Positions 9,024 to 17,873 of a stretch of DNA of 57,191 nucleotides are shown here, in pieces. Each line of letters starts with the position of its first letter. The stretch's first letter is position 1. The stretch is taken from the NCBI GenBank assembly GCA_902491375.1, contig CABUHE010000010.1, forward strand, positions 1 to 57,191. The letters run 5' to 3'. The DNA comes from an uncultured Prevotella sp. (GTDB taxonomy: Bacteria; Bacteroidota; Bacteroidia; Bacteroidales; Bacteroidaceae). The position numbers and the translations under genes are program-made. The notes beneath the pieces are model-generated. The model did no database searches and was not told the origin of the DNA. It was given only the letters and a program-made list of their open reading frames with translations.

Positions 9024-10250
9024 TCAAAAACGTTGATAACAGAAGTAATATTTGCGAATTTTTTTGGAAAGTAGCGCAATGTTCATTACTTCTGATGCTT
9101 CCGAAATGTCTTTGACTGTATTGTCTTTAAAAAGTATACTTATGTGTTCGTCGTTTACGTCGTACATGTCTTTTTGTATCATTCCGTCACTCATTAGATA
9201 CCGGGCATCTTCATAGCTTATCCCAAAATAGTCGGCTAGCTTTGTCCTTATTCCGTGAATCTGCTCTGAGTCAGCAGGTTTGTCTGTGATGTCAATCTTG
9301 AACAGATTCCTGTTTAAGATATTGGATGATAAGATTGAGAGAGTCTTGTCGCTGCTCTCTGTCCAGACTTTCAGTGAACTCCAAATGTCATTGTCGTCCA
9401 GCATTGCGTATTTTTTCTGTGCCTCTTCGCTGTTTTTGAATTTTTCAGCGTCAATATCATTGTAGAGAAAGTATTTTAAGCATGGTGTTGCGAATATGTC
9501 TTTGCCTTCGTATGCCAGATGTTTTGCGCGTAGAAGGGCGTTTACAAGCACTTTCTCACTTGATACAGTTGTCTTGTGCAGATACACCTGCCAGTACATC
9601 AGGCGTCTTGCCATAAGGTAATTTTCAATAGAGTAAAGTCCTTTCGAGTTTACAACGAGTCTGTCGTCCACGACATCAAGCATTTTTATGATTCTCGCAC
9701 TTCCTATGTTACCTTCCGTAACGCCGGTGAAAAAACTGTCACGTCTCAGGTAGTCAAGTCTGTCCATATCGAGTTGGCTGCTTATGAGCTGGTGGAGGAA
9801 TTTCTTTGGATATTCATTTTTGAATATCTTCAGAGCAAGGTTTAGTTCACCTTTCATTTCTCTGTTGATTTGTTCCATCATCAGCAGAGATATTTCTTCA
9901 TGGCTTATTCCGCTTATCAGCGTGTGCTCAAGAACGTGTGAGAAGGGACAATGACCTATGTCGTGCATCAGTATTGCGGCCTCAACTGCTTCCTCCTCAC
10001 TGTCAAAAATGAATATTCCTTTTTGCGTCAGTGATGTAATTGCTTCGCTCATCAGATGGAATGCTCCTAAAGAGTGCTGGAATCTTGTGTGTTGCGCAGA
10101 CGGATAGACCATTGACGTGAGGCCTAGCTGTTTTATCCTTGTAAGTCGTTGCATCAGTGGATGTTCCACAATGTTGAGCAACAGACCATGTGGAATTTTT
10201 ATGAATCCGAATATCGGGTCGTTTATAATCTTGCTGTCGTTCATTTTCAA
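9024..10250 (-). CDS. HD-domain phosphohydrolase (dNTPase-like)
   Basis: A 408-residue metal-dependent HD hydrolase. The N-terminal HxxxxxH-like region contains QHTRFQHSLGAFHL (metal ligand His59) and HDIGHCPFSHVLEH (His96-Asp97), the arrangement seen in SAMHD1- and dGTPase-like proteins. QLDMDRLDYLRRD further on supplies the third Asp ligand. The family hydrolyses nucleotides or nucleotide phosphates; the substrate cannot be told from sequence. It lies upstream of lpxD but is separated from it by the lpxD promoter, so any link to lipid A is positional only. Confidence 0.85.
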   Translation of the reverse strand: MKMNDSKIINDPIFGFIKIPHGLLLNIVEHPLMQRLTRIKQLGLTSMVYPSAQHTRFQHSLGAFHLMSEAITSLTQKGIFIFDSEEEAVEAAILMHDIGHCPFSHVLEHTLISGISHEEISLLMMEQINREMKGELNLALKIFKNEYPKKFLHQLISSQLDMDRLDYLRRDSFFTGVTEGNIGSARIIKMLDVVDDRLVVNSKGLYSIENYLMARRLMYWQVYLHKTTVSSEKVLVNALLRAKHLAYEGKDIFATPCLKYFLYNDIDAEKFKNSEEAQKKYAMLDDNDIWSSLKVWTESSDKTLSILSSNILNRNLFKIDITDKPADSEQIHGIRTKLADYFGISYEDARYLMSDGMIQKDMYDVNDEHISILFKDNTVKDISEASEVMNIALLSKKIRKYYFCYQRF

Positions 10251-10286
10251 ATATTATCAGTTTCTTTGTCTTAAACCGGCAGTCGG

Positions 10287-10823
10287 TTATTCATCCCCGG
10301 AGGTAAGGGCTTGTTCCAGTTTCAATAAATATAGTTTTGCTTCCGTACCACCGCCGTAGCCTGTCAGCTTTTTGTCACTTCCTATAACTCTGTGGCACGG
10401 CACGAAGATGGATATTGCATTAGCTCCGTTAGCGTTGGCTACAGCCCTTACTGCACTTCTGTGCCCAAGGTTTTCAGCCAGTTCTTTATATGATACAGTC
10501 TGTCCGTAAGGTATTTGTGTAAGTTCTTGCCACACGCGTTTCTGAAACTCAGTGCCGGTTAATAACAGACGGATATCGAAAACTTTTCTTGTATGGCTGA
10601 AGTATTCGTCAAGCTGGCGCCGTGCTTCGTCGGTTATGGCCGAAGGTGCTTCGACATAGTGGGCTTTTAGTGTTGAAAGTAGGCGCCGATCAATCCTTCC
10701 GGGGTGTTTCTCGTTTACCCAGTTGCACACACATAGACTATCGCCATACGAGCCGAGAATCATTTCTCCGCACGGTGTCTGGTAACGTTGTATGAATATT
10801 TTATTATCCGTCTCATTTGTCAT
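10287..10823 (-). CDS. ogt: Methylated-DNA--protein-cysteine methyltransferase
   Basis: A 178-residue suicide DNA repair protein that takes the methyl group from O6-methylguanine (and O4-methylthymine) onto its own cysteine. The active-site PCHRVIG motif has the acceptor Cys at 143, and the DNA-binding region with YGQTVSYKELAENLG at about 106-120 precedes it. It lacks the Ada N-terminal domain, so it is a stand-alone Ogt type. It lies 36 bp upstream of the HD-hydrolase gene on the same strand and may be co-transcribed. Confidence 0.93.
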   Translation of the reverse strand: MTNETDNKIFIQRYQTPCGEMILGSYGDSLCVCNWVNEKHPGRIDRRLLSTLKAHYVEAPSAITDEARRQLDEYFSHTRKVFDIRLLLTGTEFQKRVWQELTQIPYGQTVSYKELAENLGHRSAVRAVANANGANAISIFVPCHRVIGSDKKLTGYGGGTEAKLYLLKLEQALTSGDE

Positions 10824-10913
10824 TTTAATTGCTCAATCGTTTTTGTTGGGTATGTTAAGACGTCGTTTCAGAGTTTTACAGTCTGTTTTTTTGATGTCTA
10901 AAAGTTGATTCAT

Positions 10914-12149
10914 TTATTCGGTTTTGTTCCTTTCAGGCTTTCCTGATCTGACGTCAGGCAGGAATATCGCTATTATTCCTAACAGCGGAAGCCATGTGCT
11001 GACCTTGAAGATAAACTCTATGCTCGTTATGTCGGCAAGCCATCCGAAGAAGGCAGAACCGATACCGCCTAGTCCGAACATGAGTCCGAAGAATATTCCG
11101 GCTATCATCCCGACCTTATCTGGTTTAAGGTCAGTGGCATAGACTACTATCGCCGAGAAGGCAGAGGCTATGATAAGACCCGTAAATACAGACATAACGA
11201 TCGTGCCGAAAAGATTGAGATAGGGTAGGGCGAGAGTGAACGGAGCAGCTCCAAGTATGGAGAAAAGTATGACGTATTTGCGTCCGTATTTGTCGCCCAA
11301 AAATCCTCCGAGTAATGTTCCTATCGCAAATGCCGCGAGGTATGCGAAAAGACAGAATTGTGAGGCCTGCACCGAAATGCCGAATTTATCTATGAGGAAA
11401 AACGTAAAATAGCTGGTCATGCAGGCATTGAAGAAATATTTTGAGAAAATCATCAATACAAGTATTGCCAGAGCTGTCCGTACTTTCTTTTCTGGCAATG
11501 TACATTTCTGAATTCTCATCTTGCCTTGTTGGTTTTTTATTTTCTTCAAGACAATGCTGTACCAGTATCCGACATGTGTAAGCAGAGTAGAAGCCAGCAG
11601 AGCTGCCAGGGCGAAATATGCCACCGCGTGCTGGCCGTATGGTATAACGATAAGTGCCGCCAAAAGAGGGCCGATGGCGCTGCCACCGTTGCCTCCAACT
11701 TGGAATATCGACTGTGCAAGACTCTTCCGTCCTCCTGATGCAAGCTGTGCCACTCTGGACGCTTCCGGATGAAATACTGATGATCCGCAACCGATAAGCG
11801 CGACTGAAAGCAACAGAGTGACGAAACCAGGCGCGAAGGCTAATGCCAACAGTCCGACTAGCGTGAAGCACATTCCAAGTGCCAATGAATAGGGCTGTGG
11901 ATGACGGTCGGCATAGTTGCCTATAAACGGCTGGAAGACAGACGATGTTATCTGAAATACGAATGTGATTGCACCAATCTGGGCGAATGTGAATCCGAAT
12001 TTATCTTTGAGTAACGGATACATTGCAGGTATTACCGACTGAATCATGTCGTTAAGCAGGTGGCATGTACCCATGATGAACAATATTGCATAGGCTGTGC
12101 CCTCTGATACGTGCGGATGTCCTTTTATTTTGTTTATTAAGTTCATCAC
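10914..12149 (-). CDS. MFS transporter, fosmidomycin-resistance (Fsr) type
   Basis: A 411-residue inner-membrane transporter with about 12 hydrophobic segments. The N-terminal half reads like Fsr-type exporters (SEGTAYAILFIMGTCHLLNDMIQS is characteristic of this group), and the major facilitator loop motif appears as GNYADRHPQP and, in the second half, GFLGDKYGRK. Fsr-like proteins export small drugs and possibly sugars; the natural substrate is unknown here. It has its own promoter and is not obviously in an operon. Confidence 0.85.
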   Translation of the reverse strand: MMNLINKIKGHPHVSEGTAYAILFIMGTCHLLNDMIQSVIPAMYPLLKDKFGFTFAQIGAITFVFQITSSVFQPFIGNYADRHPQPYSLALGMCFTLVGLLALAFAPGFVTLLLSVALIGCGSSVFHPEASRVAQLASGGRKSLAQSIFQVGGNGGSAIGPLLAALIVIPYGQHAVAYFALAALLASTLLTHVGYWYSIVLKKIKNQQGKMRIQKCTLPEKKVRTALAILVLMIFSKYFFNACMTSYFTFFLIDKFGISVQASQFCLFAYLAAFAIGTLLGGFLGDKYGRKYVILFSILGAAPFTLALPYLNLFGTIVMSVFTGLIIASAFSAIVVYATDLKPDKVGMIAGIFFGLMFGLGGIGSAFFGWLADITSIEFIFKVSTWLPLLGIIAIFLPDVRSGKPERNKTE

Positions 12150-12206
12150 TAATTCTTATAATCAGACAGTTATTATTGTATGCTTTGGTGTTAAAGCAAT
12201 TAAATG

Positions 12207-12237
12207 CAAAGGTATATTTTTTCTGTCTATGTACAAA
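12207..12237 (-). promoter_or_regulatory. TTTG-N19-TAnnTTTG promoter for the MFS gene
   Basis: On the minus strand TTTG and TACCTTTG are 19 bp apart, a full match to the Bacteroidota consensus. The transcript leader would be about 50 nt. Confidence 0.65.
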
Positions 12238-12548
12238 CGTTGGATTGAATAATTTTGATTTATATGTTTCTGGCTCTTATTTATAGCTGGGGCGTTTTTG
12301 CATATCTTATTTTGAGTCTTTGTATGTGTGCTTTTGTCATACTTTTATGGCTTTTTGTGTTAATTTGCTATATCGGATATGTACGGTAAGTTGCCATAAT
12401 GAAGTCAAGAATATTGTTTGCCGGTTCTTATGTGGATGCAAAAGTTTATGTTTTTTTCGTCAGGAGATTGCAATTTATATATCAATTAATGACAAACTGA
12501 TTTTATTTACTCATTTTTCTGTGTGTGAAATGTGTCTTTCCGCAGTGT

Positions 12549-12607
12549 AAAGAGGTATGTTTCAGCCTTTAAAAGAGTATCATTTATAATGCGAAAGGTG
12601 CTCTTTT
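12549..12607. repeat. 22-bp-period intergenic repeat array B (3 units)
   Basis: Cores start at 12549, 12571 and 12594. Units 2 and 3 pair over 14 bp with one bulged base and three G-T pairs, so the fold is kept although the sequence differs from other arrays. The 714-bp gap between the MFS transporter and pyrF holds this array, the MFS promoter and the pyrF terminator; I see no gene in it. Confidence 0.65.
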
Positions 12608-12803
12608 GTAATATTGTCAATGATTCTCTATTGCGCAGATGATGTCTGATTGTTTGTATGTGGTTGATAGCCAGGTTTTTATACCTGCACACTTAAGTCG
12701 CCGTTTTTATGGATATTACGCTATTATTTCAGTTAATATCGGTTCCCGATTGTTTACTTGGAATCATTTAGTTAATGTAAATCTGTTTTATCTTACAAAA
12801 TGT

Positions 12804-12843
12804 AAAAACGCCCGTAAGGCGATGTTTAGCCTTACGGGCGTTT
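12804..12843 (-). terminator. Terminator of pyrF
   Basis: A 15-bp perfect stem (AAACGCCCGTAAGGC) with an 8-nt loop, followed on the minus strand by TTTTTA. It lies 20 bp past the pyrF stop codon. Confidence 0.9.
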
Positions 12844-12863
12844 ATTTTATTGGAAAATTCTGT

Positions 12864-13697
12864 TTATCCCTGTGTCTGAATCTGTTCAAGTTCTACAGCC
12901 ATTTCCTTTTGCAGTTCTTTTGCTTTCTCTGCTGCTGCCTGAGCGAAGTCTGTACCTTTGGATGCATAGATGATGCCGCGACTGCTGTTTACGATAAGTC
13001 CGCAGTCCTTAGTCATGCCATATTTGCATACTTCCTGAAGACTTCCGCCCTGTGCGCCTACACCCGGAACGAGCAGGAAATGTGTCGGTGCTACCATTCG
13101 GATGTCTTTGAACATTTCGCCCTGTGTGGCACCTACGACATACATCATGTTTTCGTTATTGCCCCATGCCTGCGACTTGCGTATCACTTTCTCAAACAGG
13201 TGTTCGCCTTCCTGGTCGGTTGTCATCTGGAAGTCGTGTGAGCCCGCATTGCTTGTCAGAGCCAGAACAATTACCCATTTGCCGTCATATTTAAGGAACG
13301 GTGTTACGCTGTCCTCGCCCATATAAGGTGCGACAGTCAGTGCGTCAACATCGTATTCCTCAAAGAATGTGCGTGCGTACATTGCAGATGTGTTGCCTAT
13401 GTCGCCACGCTTTGCATCTGCAATGATGAAGTGGTTGGGATAATTCTCTTTCAGATATTTCACTGTGCGCTCGAATGAAGCCATGCCCTTTGTGCCCATG
13501 CACTCGTAGAAGGCAAGATTCGGCTTGTAGGCTACACAGTAATCGGCTGTGGCATCGATGATAGCCTTATTGAAATCGAAGATAGGGTCTTCGCTCCCAA
13601 GCAGGTGCTCAGGTATTTTTTTGATGTCTGTGTCAAGTCCTACGCAAAGAAAAGTTTTCTTTGTGAAAATCTGTTCGATAAGTTGTTGTCTTGTCAT
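12864..13697 (-). CDS. pyrF: Orotidine 5'-phosphate decarboxylase
   Basis: A 277-residue OMP decarboxylase, the last step of UMP synthesis. The substrate-binding DAKRGDIGNT motif holds Asp94, Lys96 and Asp99, the catalytic charge network. The length and the FLCVGLDTD start mark the longer (type 2) PyrF subfamily. It follows prfA by 148 bp on the same strand; a strong terminator ends the transcript. Confidence 0.97.
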   Translation of the reverse strand: MTRQQLIEQIFTKKTFLCVGLDTDIKKIPEHLLGSEDPIFDFNKAIIDATADYCVAYKPNLAFYECMGTKGMASFERTVKYLKENYPNHFIIADAKRGDIGNTSAMYARTFFEEYDVDALTVAPYMGEDSVTPFLKYDGKWVIVLALTSNAGSHDFQMTTDQEGEHLFEKVIRKSQAWGNNENMMYVVGATQGEMFKDIRMVAPTHFLLVPGVGAQGGSLQEVCKYGMTKDCGLIVNSSRGIIYASKGTDFAQAAAEKAKELQKEMAVELEQIQTQG

Positions 13698-13845
13698 GTT
13701 GATATGATTATTTGTAAAGATATTCTGTACCGAGTGAAGTTACATACTTTCTGATAGCTTGTTCCTCAGTCTGTTATAATCCAGACGGTTGTCAAGAGCT
13801 GTCATACAGGATGCTTTTACGACACGGTCTGACTATCTCTTAAAA

Positions 13846-14958
13846 TTACAGTTCAGCTTCTTTCATTCTTTCCGCGTTCTCTGCTACTGTGAGTGCGTCA
13901 ATCATGTCTTTGATGTTTCCGCCGAGGAAGCCTTGCAGGTCGTGTGTGGTGTAACCTATGCGGTGGTCGGTAACACGTCCTTGCTGGAAGTTGTATGTAC
14001 GTATCTTTGCGCTTCTGTCGCCAGTAGAGACAAGAGTCTTGCGTCGGCTTGCTATGTCGTCCATGTACTTCTGGTGCTCTCGGTCGTAGATGAAAGTACG
14101 CAGACGCGACAGCGCACGTTCCTTGTTCTTAGGCTGGTCGCGCGTTTCTGTACACTCGATAAGTATTTCCTCCACTTCTCCAGTGTTCGGATTCTTCCAC
14201 GGATAGCGTAGACGTACTCCTGACTCAACCTTGTTGACGTTCTGTCCGCCGGCTCCTGAACTTCTGAAAGTATCCCATTTTATATCACCTTCATTGATGT
14301 TCACCTCGAATTTGTCAGCTTCGGGCAGCACAGCAACTGTTGCCGCACTGGTGTGCATACGCCCCTGTGTTTCAGTAGCAGGTACACGCTGTACACGGTG
14401 AACGCCTGACTCATATTTTAATGTGCCATATACGTTGTCGCCGCTTACGGCAAAGTCTATTTCCTTGTAGCCGCCGACAGCGCCTTCGCTTACGCTTGTT
14501 ACAGACAGTGTCCAGCCCATAGAGTCACAGAACTTTTTATACATCTGGAACAGGTCGCCTGCAAACAGTGCGGCCTCATCACCTCCCGTTCCGGCTCTGA
14601 TTTCCATTTGTACGTTCTTGGCGTCCTCCGGGTCTTTAGGAACGAGGGCTATTTTGATTTCTTCCTCAATCTTAGGCTGAAGTTCCTCATTTATCTGAAG
14701 TTCCTCACGTGCCATCTCTTTCAGGTCAGGATCGCTCTCGTTGGCGAGTATGTCTTTCGCCTCTTTTATTGAGTCAAGACATGCAATGTATTTTTTGCGT
14801 GCCTTCATTATGTCGTCCAGGTCTTTGTATTCACGTGTCAGTCTAACATATCTTTCCTGGTCGGCTATGACTGAAGGGTCTGTAATCAGTGTCGATATTT
14901 CTTCGTAGCGGCTTTCAAGGCCCTCGAGTTTCTCAAGTATGCTGTTGTTGTCAGACAT
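13846..14958 (-). CDS. prfA: Peptide chain release factor 1
   Basis: A 370-residue class 1 release factor. The GGQ motif that triggers peptidyl-tRNA hydrolysis is at 237-239. The codon-recognition tripeptide is Pro-Ala-Thr at 193-195 (RVPATETQGR), which identifies RF1 (UAA/UAG) and not RF2, which has Ser-Pro-Phe. It starts 3 bp after the purM stop, so the two are likely co-transcribed. Confidence 0.97.
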   Translation of the reverse strand: MSDNNSILEKLEGLESRYEEISTLITDPSVIADQERYVRLTREYKDLDDIMKARKKYIACLDSIKEAKDILANESDPDLKEMAREELQINEELQPKIEEEIKIALVPKDPEDAKNVQMEIRAGTGGDEAALFAGDLFQMYKKFCDSMGWTLSVTSVSEGAVGGYKEIDFAVSGDNVYGTLKYESGVHRVQRVPATETQGRMHTSAATVAVLPEADKFEVNINEGDIKWDTFRSSGAGGQNVNKVESGVRLRYPWKNPNTGEVEEILIECTETRDQPKNKERALSRLRTFIYDREHQKYMDDIASRRKTLVSTGDRSAKIRTYNFQQGRVTDHRIGYTTHDLQGFLGGNIKDMIDALTVAENAERMKEAEL

Positions 14959-14961
14959 TGT

Positions 14962-16131
14962 TTAATATTTAAATTCACCAAATTCAGATTTGATCGTAAG
15001 GCTCTTCTGTCCTTCTTCGATGTGTCCGATAACTTGTGCGTCGATGTTAAAGCTCTTGCTTATTGCTATTACCTTTTCGGCGATTTCCGGCTTTACGTAT
15101 ATTTCCATACGGTGTCCCATATTGAAAACCTTGTACATTTCCTGCCAGTCTGTTCCGCTTTGTTCCTTGATAATTCTGAACAATGGCGGTACAGGGAACA
15201 TGTTGTCTTTAACTACATGGCAGTTGTCACCAACGAAGTGAAGCACTTTCGTCTGTGCACCTCCTGTGCAATGTACCATTCCGTGGATTTCAGGTCTTAG
15301 TTCATCGAGCATCTTCTTGATGACAGGTGCGTATGTACGGGTAGGAGAGAGGACAAGTTGTCCGGCATTAACAGGTACTTCTGCTACTGTATCTGTCAGT
15401 TTGTAGCTGCCGCTGTAAACAAGCTCTTCGGGTACGGCGTGGTCGTAGCTTTCCGGATATTTCTCTGCGATGTATTTAGCGAATACGTCGTGGCGTGCGC
15501 TTGTCAGTCCGTTGCTTCCCATACCTCCATTATAATGGTCTTCATAAGTGGCCTGACCGAAAGACGCAAGTCCTACGATTACATCTCCGGGACGTATGTT
15601 CGCATTGTTGATTACGTCGCTTCTCTTCATTCGGCAGGTTACGGTTGAGTCTACAATTATTGTTCTGACAAGGTCACCTACGTCTGCTGTTTCTCCACCG
15701 GTTGCGTAAATGCCGATTCCCATTTCTCGCATGCTGGCAAGCAGTTCGTCAGTTCCGTTGATTATTGCAGAAATCACTTCACCCGGAATAAGCATCTTAT
15801 TGCGTCCTATTGTGCTTGAAACTAAGATGTTGTCTACTGCTCCAACACACAGCAAGTCGTCTGTATTCATTATCAGAGCATCTTGTGCTATGCCTTTCCA
15901 GACACTAAGATCACCGGTTTCTTTCCAGTATGTGTATGCAAGTGATGATTTTGTACCTGCCCCGTCAGCGTGCATGATGTTGCAATACTCCGGGTCTCCG
16001 CCGAGGATGTCTGGTATTATCTTGCAGAAAGCTTGTGGAAATATTCCTTTATCGATGTTCTTTATTGCATTGTGAACATCCTCTTTTGCGGCCGAAACGC
16101 CGCGCATCATGTAACGGTTGCTTTTGTCCAT
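14962..16131 (-). CDS. purM: Phosphoribosylformylglycinamidine cyclo-ligase (AIR synthetase)
   Basis: A 389-residue PurM, making aminoimidazole ribotide in purine synthesis. Recognisable segments are the N-terminal HADGAGTKSSLAY, the acidic DALIMNTDDLLCVGA metal-binding stretch, ATGGETADVGDLV and the glycine-rich HCTGGAQTK. It is longer than the E. coli enzyme (about 345 residues), as is common in Bacteroidota. The gap to the upstream aroE holds a long hairpin. Confidence 0.92.
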   Translation of the reverse strand: MDKSNRYMMRGVSAAKEDVHNAIKNIDKGIFPQAFCKIIPDILGGDPEYCNIMHADGAGTKSSLAYTYWKETGDLSVWKGIAQDALIMNTDDLLCVGAVDNILVSSTIGRNKMLIPGEVISAIINGTDELLASMREMGIGIYATGGETADVGDLVRTIIVDSTVTCRMKRSDVINNANIRPGDVIVGLASFGQATYEDHYNGGMGSNGLTSARHDVFAKYIAEKYPESYDHAVPEELVYSGSYKLTDTVAEVPVNAGQLVLSPTRTYAPVIKKMLDELRPEIHGMVHCTGGAQTKVLHFVGDNCHVVKDNMFPVPPLFRIIKEQSGTDWQEMYKVFNMGHRMEIYVKPEIAEKVIAISKSFNIDAQVIGHIEEGQKSLTIKSEFGEFKY

Positions 16132-16182
16132 GCTTTATATTGGATTATGATATTGTATGTGGTTGTAAGTTATAAAGTTGTC

Positions 16183-16239
16183 GGAAGATAAAAGCCGCTT
16201 TGCAACAATATGTTGCGGTGCTTTTGTTTTGTATCTTCC
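16183..16239. other. Long imperfect hairpin between aroE and purM
   Basis: Nested pairings GGAAGATA/TATCTTCC (8 bp), AAAGC/GCTTT (5 bp) and GCAAC/GTTGC (5 bp) form one arm with internal loops. It would lie in the mRNA leader of purM if aroE and purM share a transcript. No T-run follows, so it does not look like a terminator. Confidence 0.5.
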
Positions 16240-16258
16240 TGACCTTGATAACTTGTTG

Positions 16259-17002
16259 TTATTTATTATTCCAGAACTCCCAGCTTGCAAACGCTTGCAG
16301 CAGAAGCATCTCCAGACCATTTTTAACGGTTGCTCCGTGTTCGGCTCCTTTCTTCATGAATAACGTCTGGTCAGGATTGTATAAGAGGTCGTACAATAAG
16401 TTATGGCTATCCATTGCGTCGTACGGAAGTAACGGACATTCGTCTATATGTGGATACATTCCACAAGGAGTGCAGTTTACAATGACGTTGTATTCGTGTA
16501 TAATGTCAGGCGTTATTTTCTCATATTGTATGGTTCCGGGACGTTCGTATCTGCTGACAAATACTGTTTCTAATCCTAGCGACTTAAGTCCGTAGTTGAT
16601 TGCTTTAGACGCTCCGCCCGTGCCTAGGATCAATGCTTTTTTATGGAAACGTTCAAGCAGAGGCTCTATGCTTTTTGTAAATCCTATGACATCACTGTTG
16701 TAACCTTTAAGGATAGTCTGGTTGCCTTTGTGCATGACACGTATTACGTTGACAGCACCAATCTCCCGTGCCTCAGGACTAACAGAGTCGAGATAGCTGA
16801 TTACTTTCTCTTTATAAGGTATAGTAACGTTCAATCCTTTGAGTTCGGGATTTGAGGCAAGTACTTCCGGGAGTGATTCAATGTGTGGAATCTCAAAGTT
16901 GATGTATTCCGCGTCAATATTCTCATTCTCGAATTTCTCGTTGAAATAGCTTTTTGAGAATGAATGGCCGAGCGGAAAGCCTATAAGTCCGTATTTGTCC
17001 AT
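16259..17002 (-). CDS. aroE: Shikimate dehydrogenase
   Basis: A 247-residue AroE that reduces 3-dehydroshikimate in the aromatic amino acid pathway. GLIGFPLGHSFSKSYFN at the N-terminus holds the substrate-binding serines, NVTIPYKEKV holds the catalytic Lys, and LGTGGASKA is the NADP-binding glycine loop. It begins 10 bp after menG and is probably co-transcribed with it. Confidence 0.95.
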   Translation of the reverse strand: MDKYGLIGFPLGHSFSKSYFNEKFENENIDAEYINFEIPHIESLPEVLASNPELKGLNVTIPYKEKVISYLDSVSPEAREIGAVNVIRVMHKGNQTILKGYNSDVIGFTKSIEPLLERFHKKALILGTGGASKAINYGLKSLGLETVFVSRYERPGTIQYEKITPDIIHEYNVIVNCTPCGMYPHIDECPLLPYDAMDSHNLLYDLLYNPDQTLFMKKGAEHGATVKNGLEMLLLQAFASWEFWNNK

Positions 17003-17012
17003 AATGAATTAT

Positions 17013-17750
17013 TTATTTAATCGCGAAATAACATGTGCAGATGCCAAAAGTAAGGCGCTTGAATCTGGTTTCAGTGAAACCTGCTTTCTTGAAAATCGTC
17101 ATCATTTCTTCGCCTTGAGGAAAGGACTCGATGGTCGATATTAAGTATTTGTAGGCCTCGTTGTCTTTTGAAATAAGTTTGCCGTAAAGAGGAAGCAGAG
17201 AGTGGGAATATATCCAAAACAGCTGCTTCATGGGGAAACGCATTGGTCGGCTGAGTTCCAGTATGCTGAGTTGGCCGCCAGGTTTGAGTACGCGGCACAT
17301 CTCTTTCAGACATGCGTCGAGATTCTGGAAATTCCTGATGCCGAAGGCTGTGGTTATTGCATCGAATGTATTATCAGCAAATGACATGTGCTCGCAGTCT
17401 TCTTTCCTGAAAGATATAATGTTGTCAAGTCCTGCGGCTTTTACTTTCTCTTCACCTATGCGCATCATACCTTCAGATATGTCGATGCCGACAACCTTTT
17501 CAGGACGCAGTCTTTGTGCTGACATTATGGCAAAGTCGCCTGTTCCTGTAGCTATGTCGAGCATTGCCTTTGGCATGTAGGGAGTCAACTGTCTGATTGC
17601 AGTCTTGCGCCACATATAGTCTATGCCGAAAGACAGACGATGATTGAGCAGGTCGTATGAATGGGCGATGTTGTCGAACATCGTTTCAACCTGTTTGCTT
17701 TTCTCCTGTCCGTTGCCGTATGGCGTTATGCGTTCCTGCTTGTAAGTCAT
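17013..17750 (-). CDS. menG: Demethylmenaquinone methyltransferase
   Basis: A 245-residue UbiE/MenG-family methyltransferase. The SAM-binding motif LDIATGTGDFAI and the family signature FGIRNFQNLDACLKEMCRVLKPGG are clear. In an anaerobic Bacteroidales it would perform the final methylation of menaquinone; ubiquinone synthesis is not expected. It is followed immediately by aroE. Confidence 0.94.
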   Translation of the reverse strand: MTYKQERITPYGNGQEKSKQVETMFDNIAHSYDLLNHRLSFGIDYMWRKTAIRQLTPYMPKAMLDIATGTGDFAIMSAQRLRPEKVVGIDISEGMMRIGEEKVKAAGLDNIISFRKEDCEHMSFADNTFDAITTAFGIRNFQNLDACLKEMCRVLKPGGQLSILELSRPMRFPMKQLFWIYSHSLLPLYGKLISKDNEAYKYLISTIESFPQGEEMMTIFKKAGFTETRFKRLTFGICTCYFAIK

Positions 17751-17781
17751 TGTGTTTTATACAGATAAACAAAAACTACAG

Positions 17782-17852
17782 ACAGACAAGGAGACTGCCT
17801 TTGCCGATTCTTGATAACCTGATTTTTGCATAAGACTAATCTCCTTGACTGT
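17782..17852. other. Intergenic hairpin between purC and menG
   Basis: CAAGGAGA pairs with TCTCCTTG, and beyond one A-A mismatch ACAG pairs with CTGT. The loop is about 45 nt. It occupies most of the 123-bp gap. Its sequence is unrelated to the hairpin upstream of purM. Confidence 0.4.
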
Positions 17853-17873
17853 TATTCTTTTGTAGCTGTTGGC

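Noticed and set aside
11386..11871. 161-codon minus-strand frame inside the MFS gene
   Set aside because: Overlaps the transporter in another frame on the same strand; the transporter reading gives clear membrane segments and motifs.
12639..13241. 200-codon plus-strand frame overlapping pyrF
   Set aside because: It runs through the pyrF terminator and antisense to pyrF; translation shows low-complexity Cys/Phe/Leu composition and no recognisable domain.
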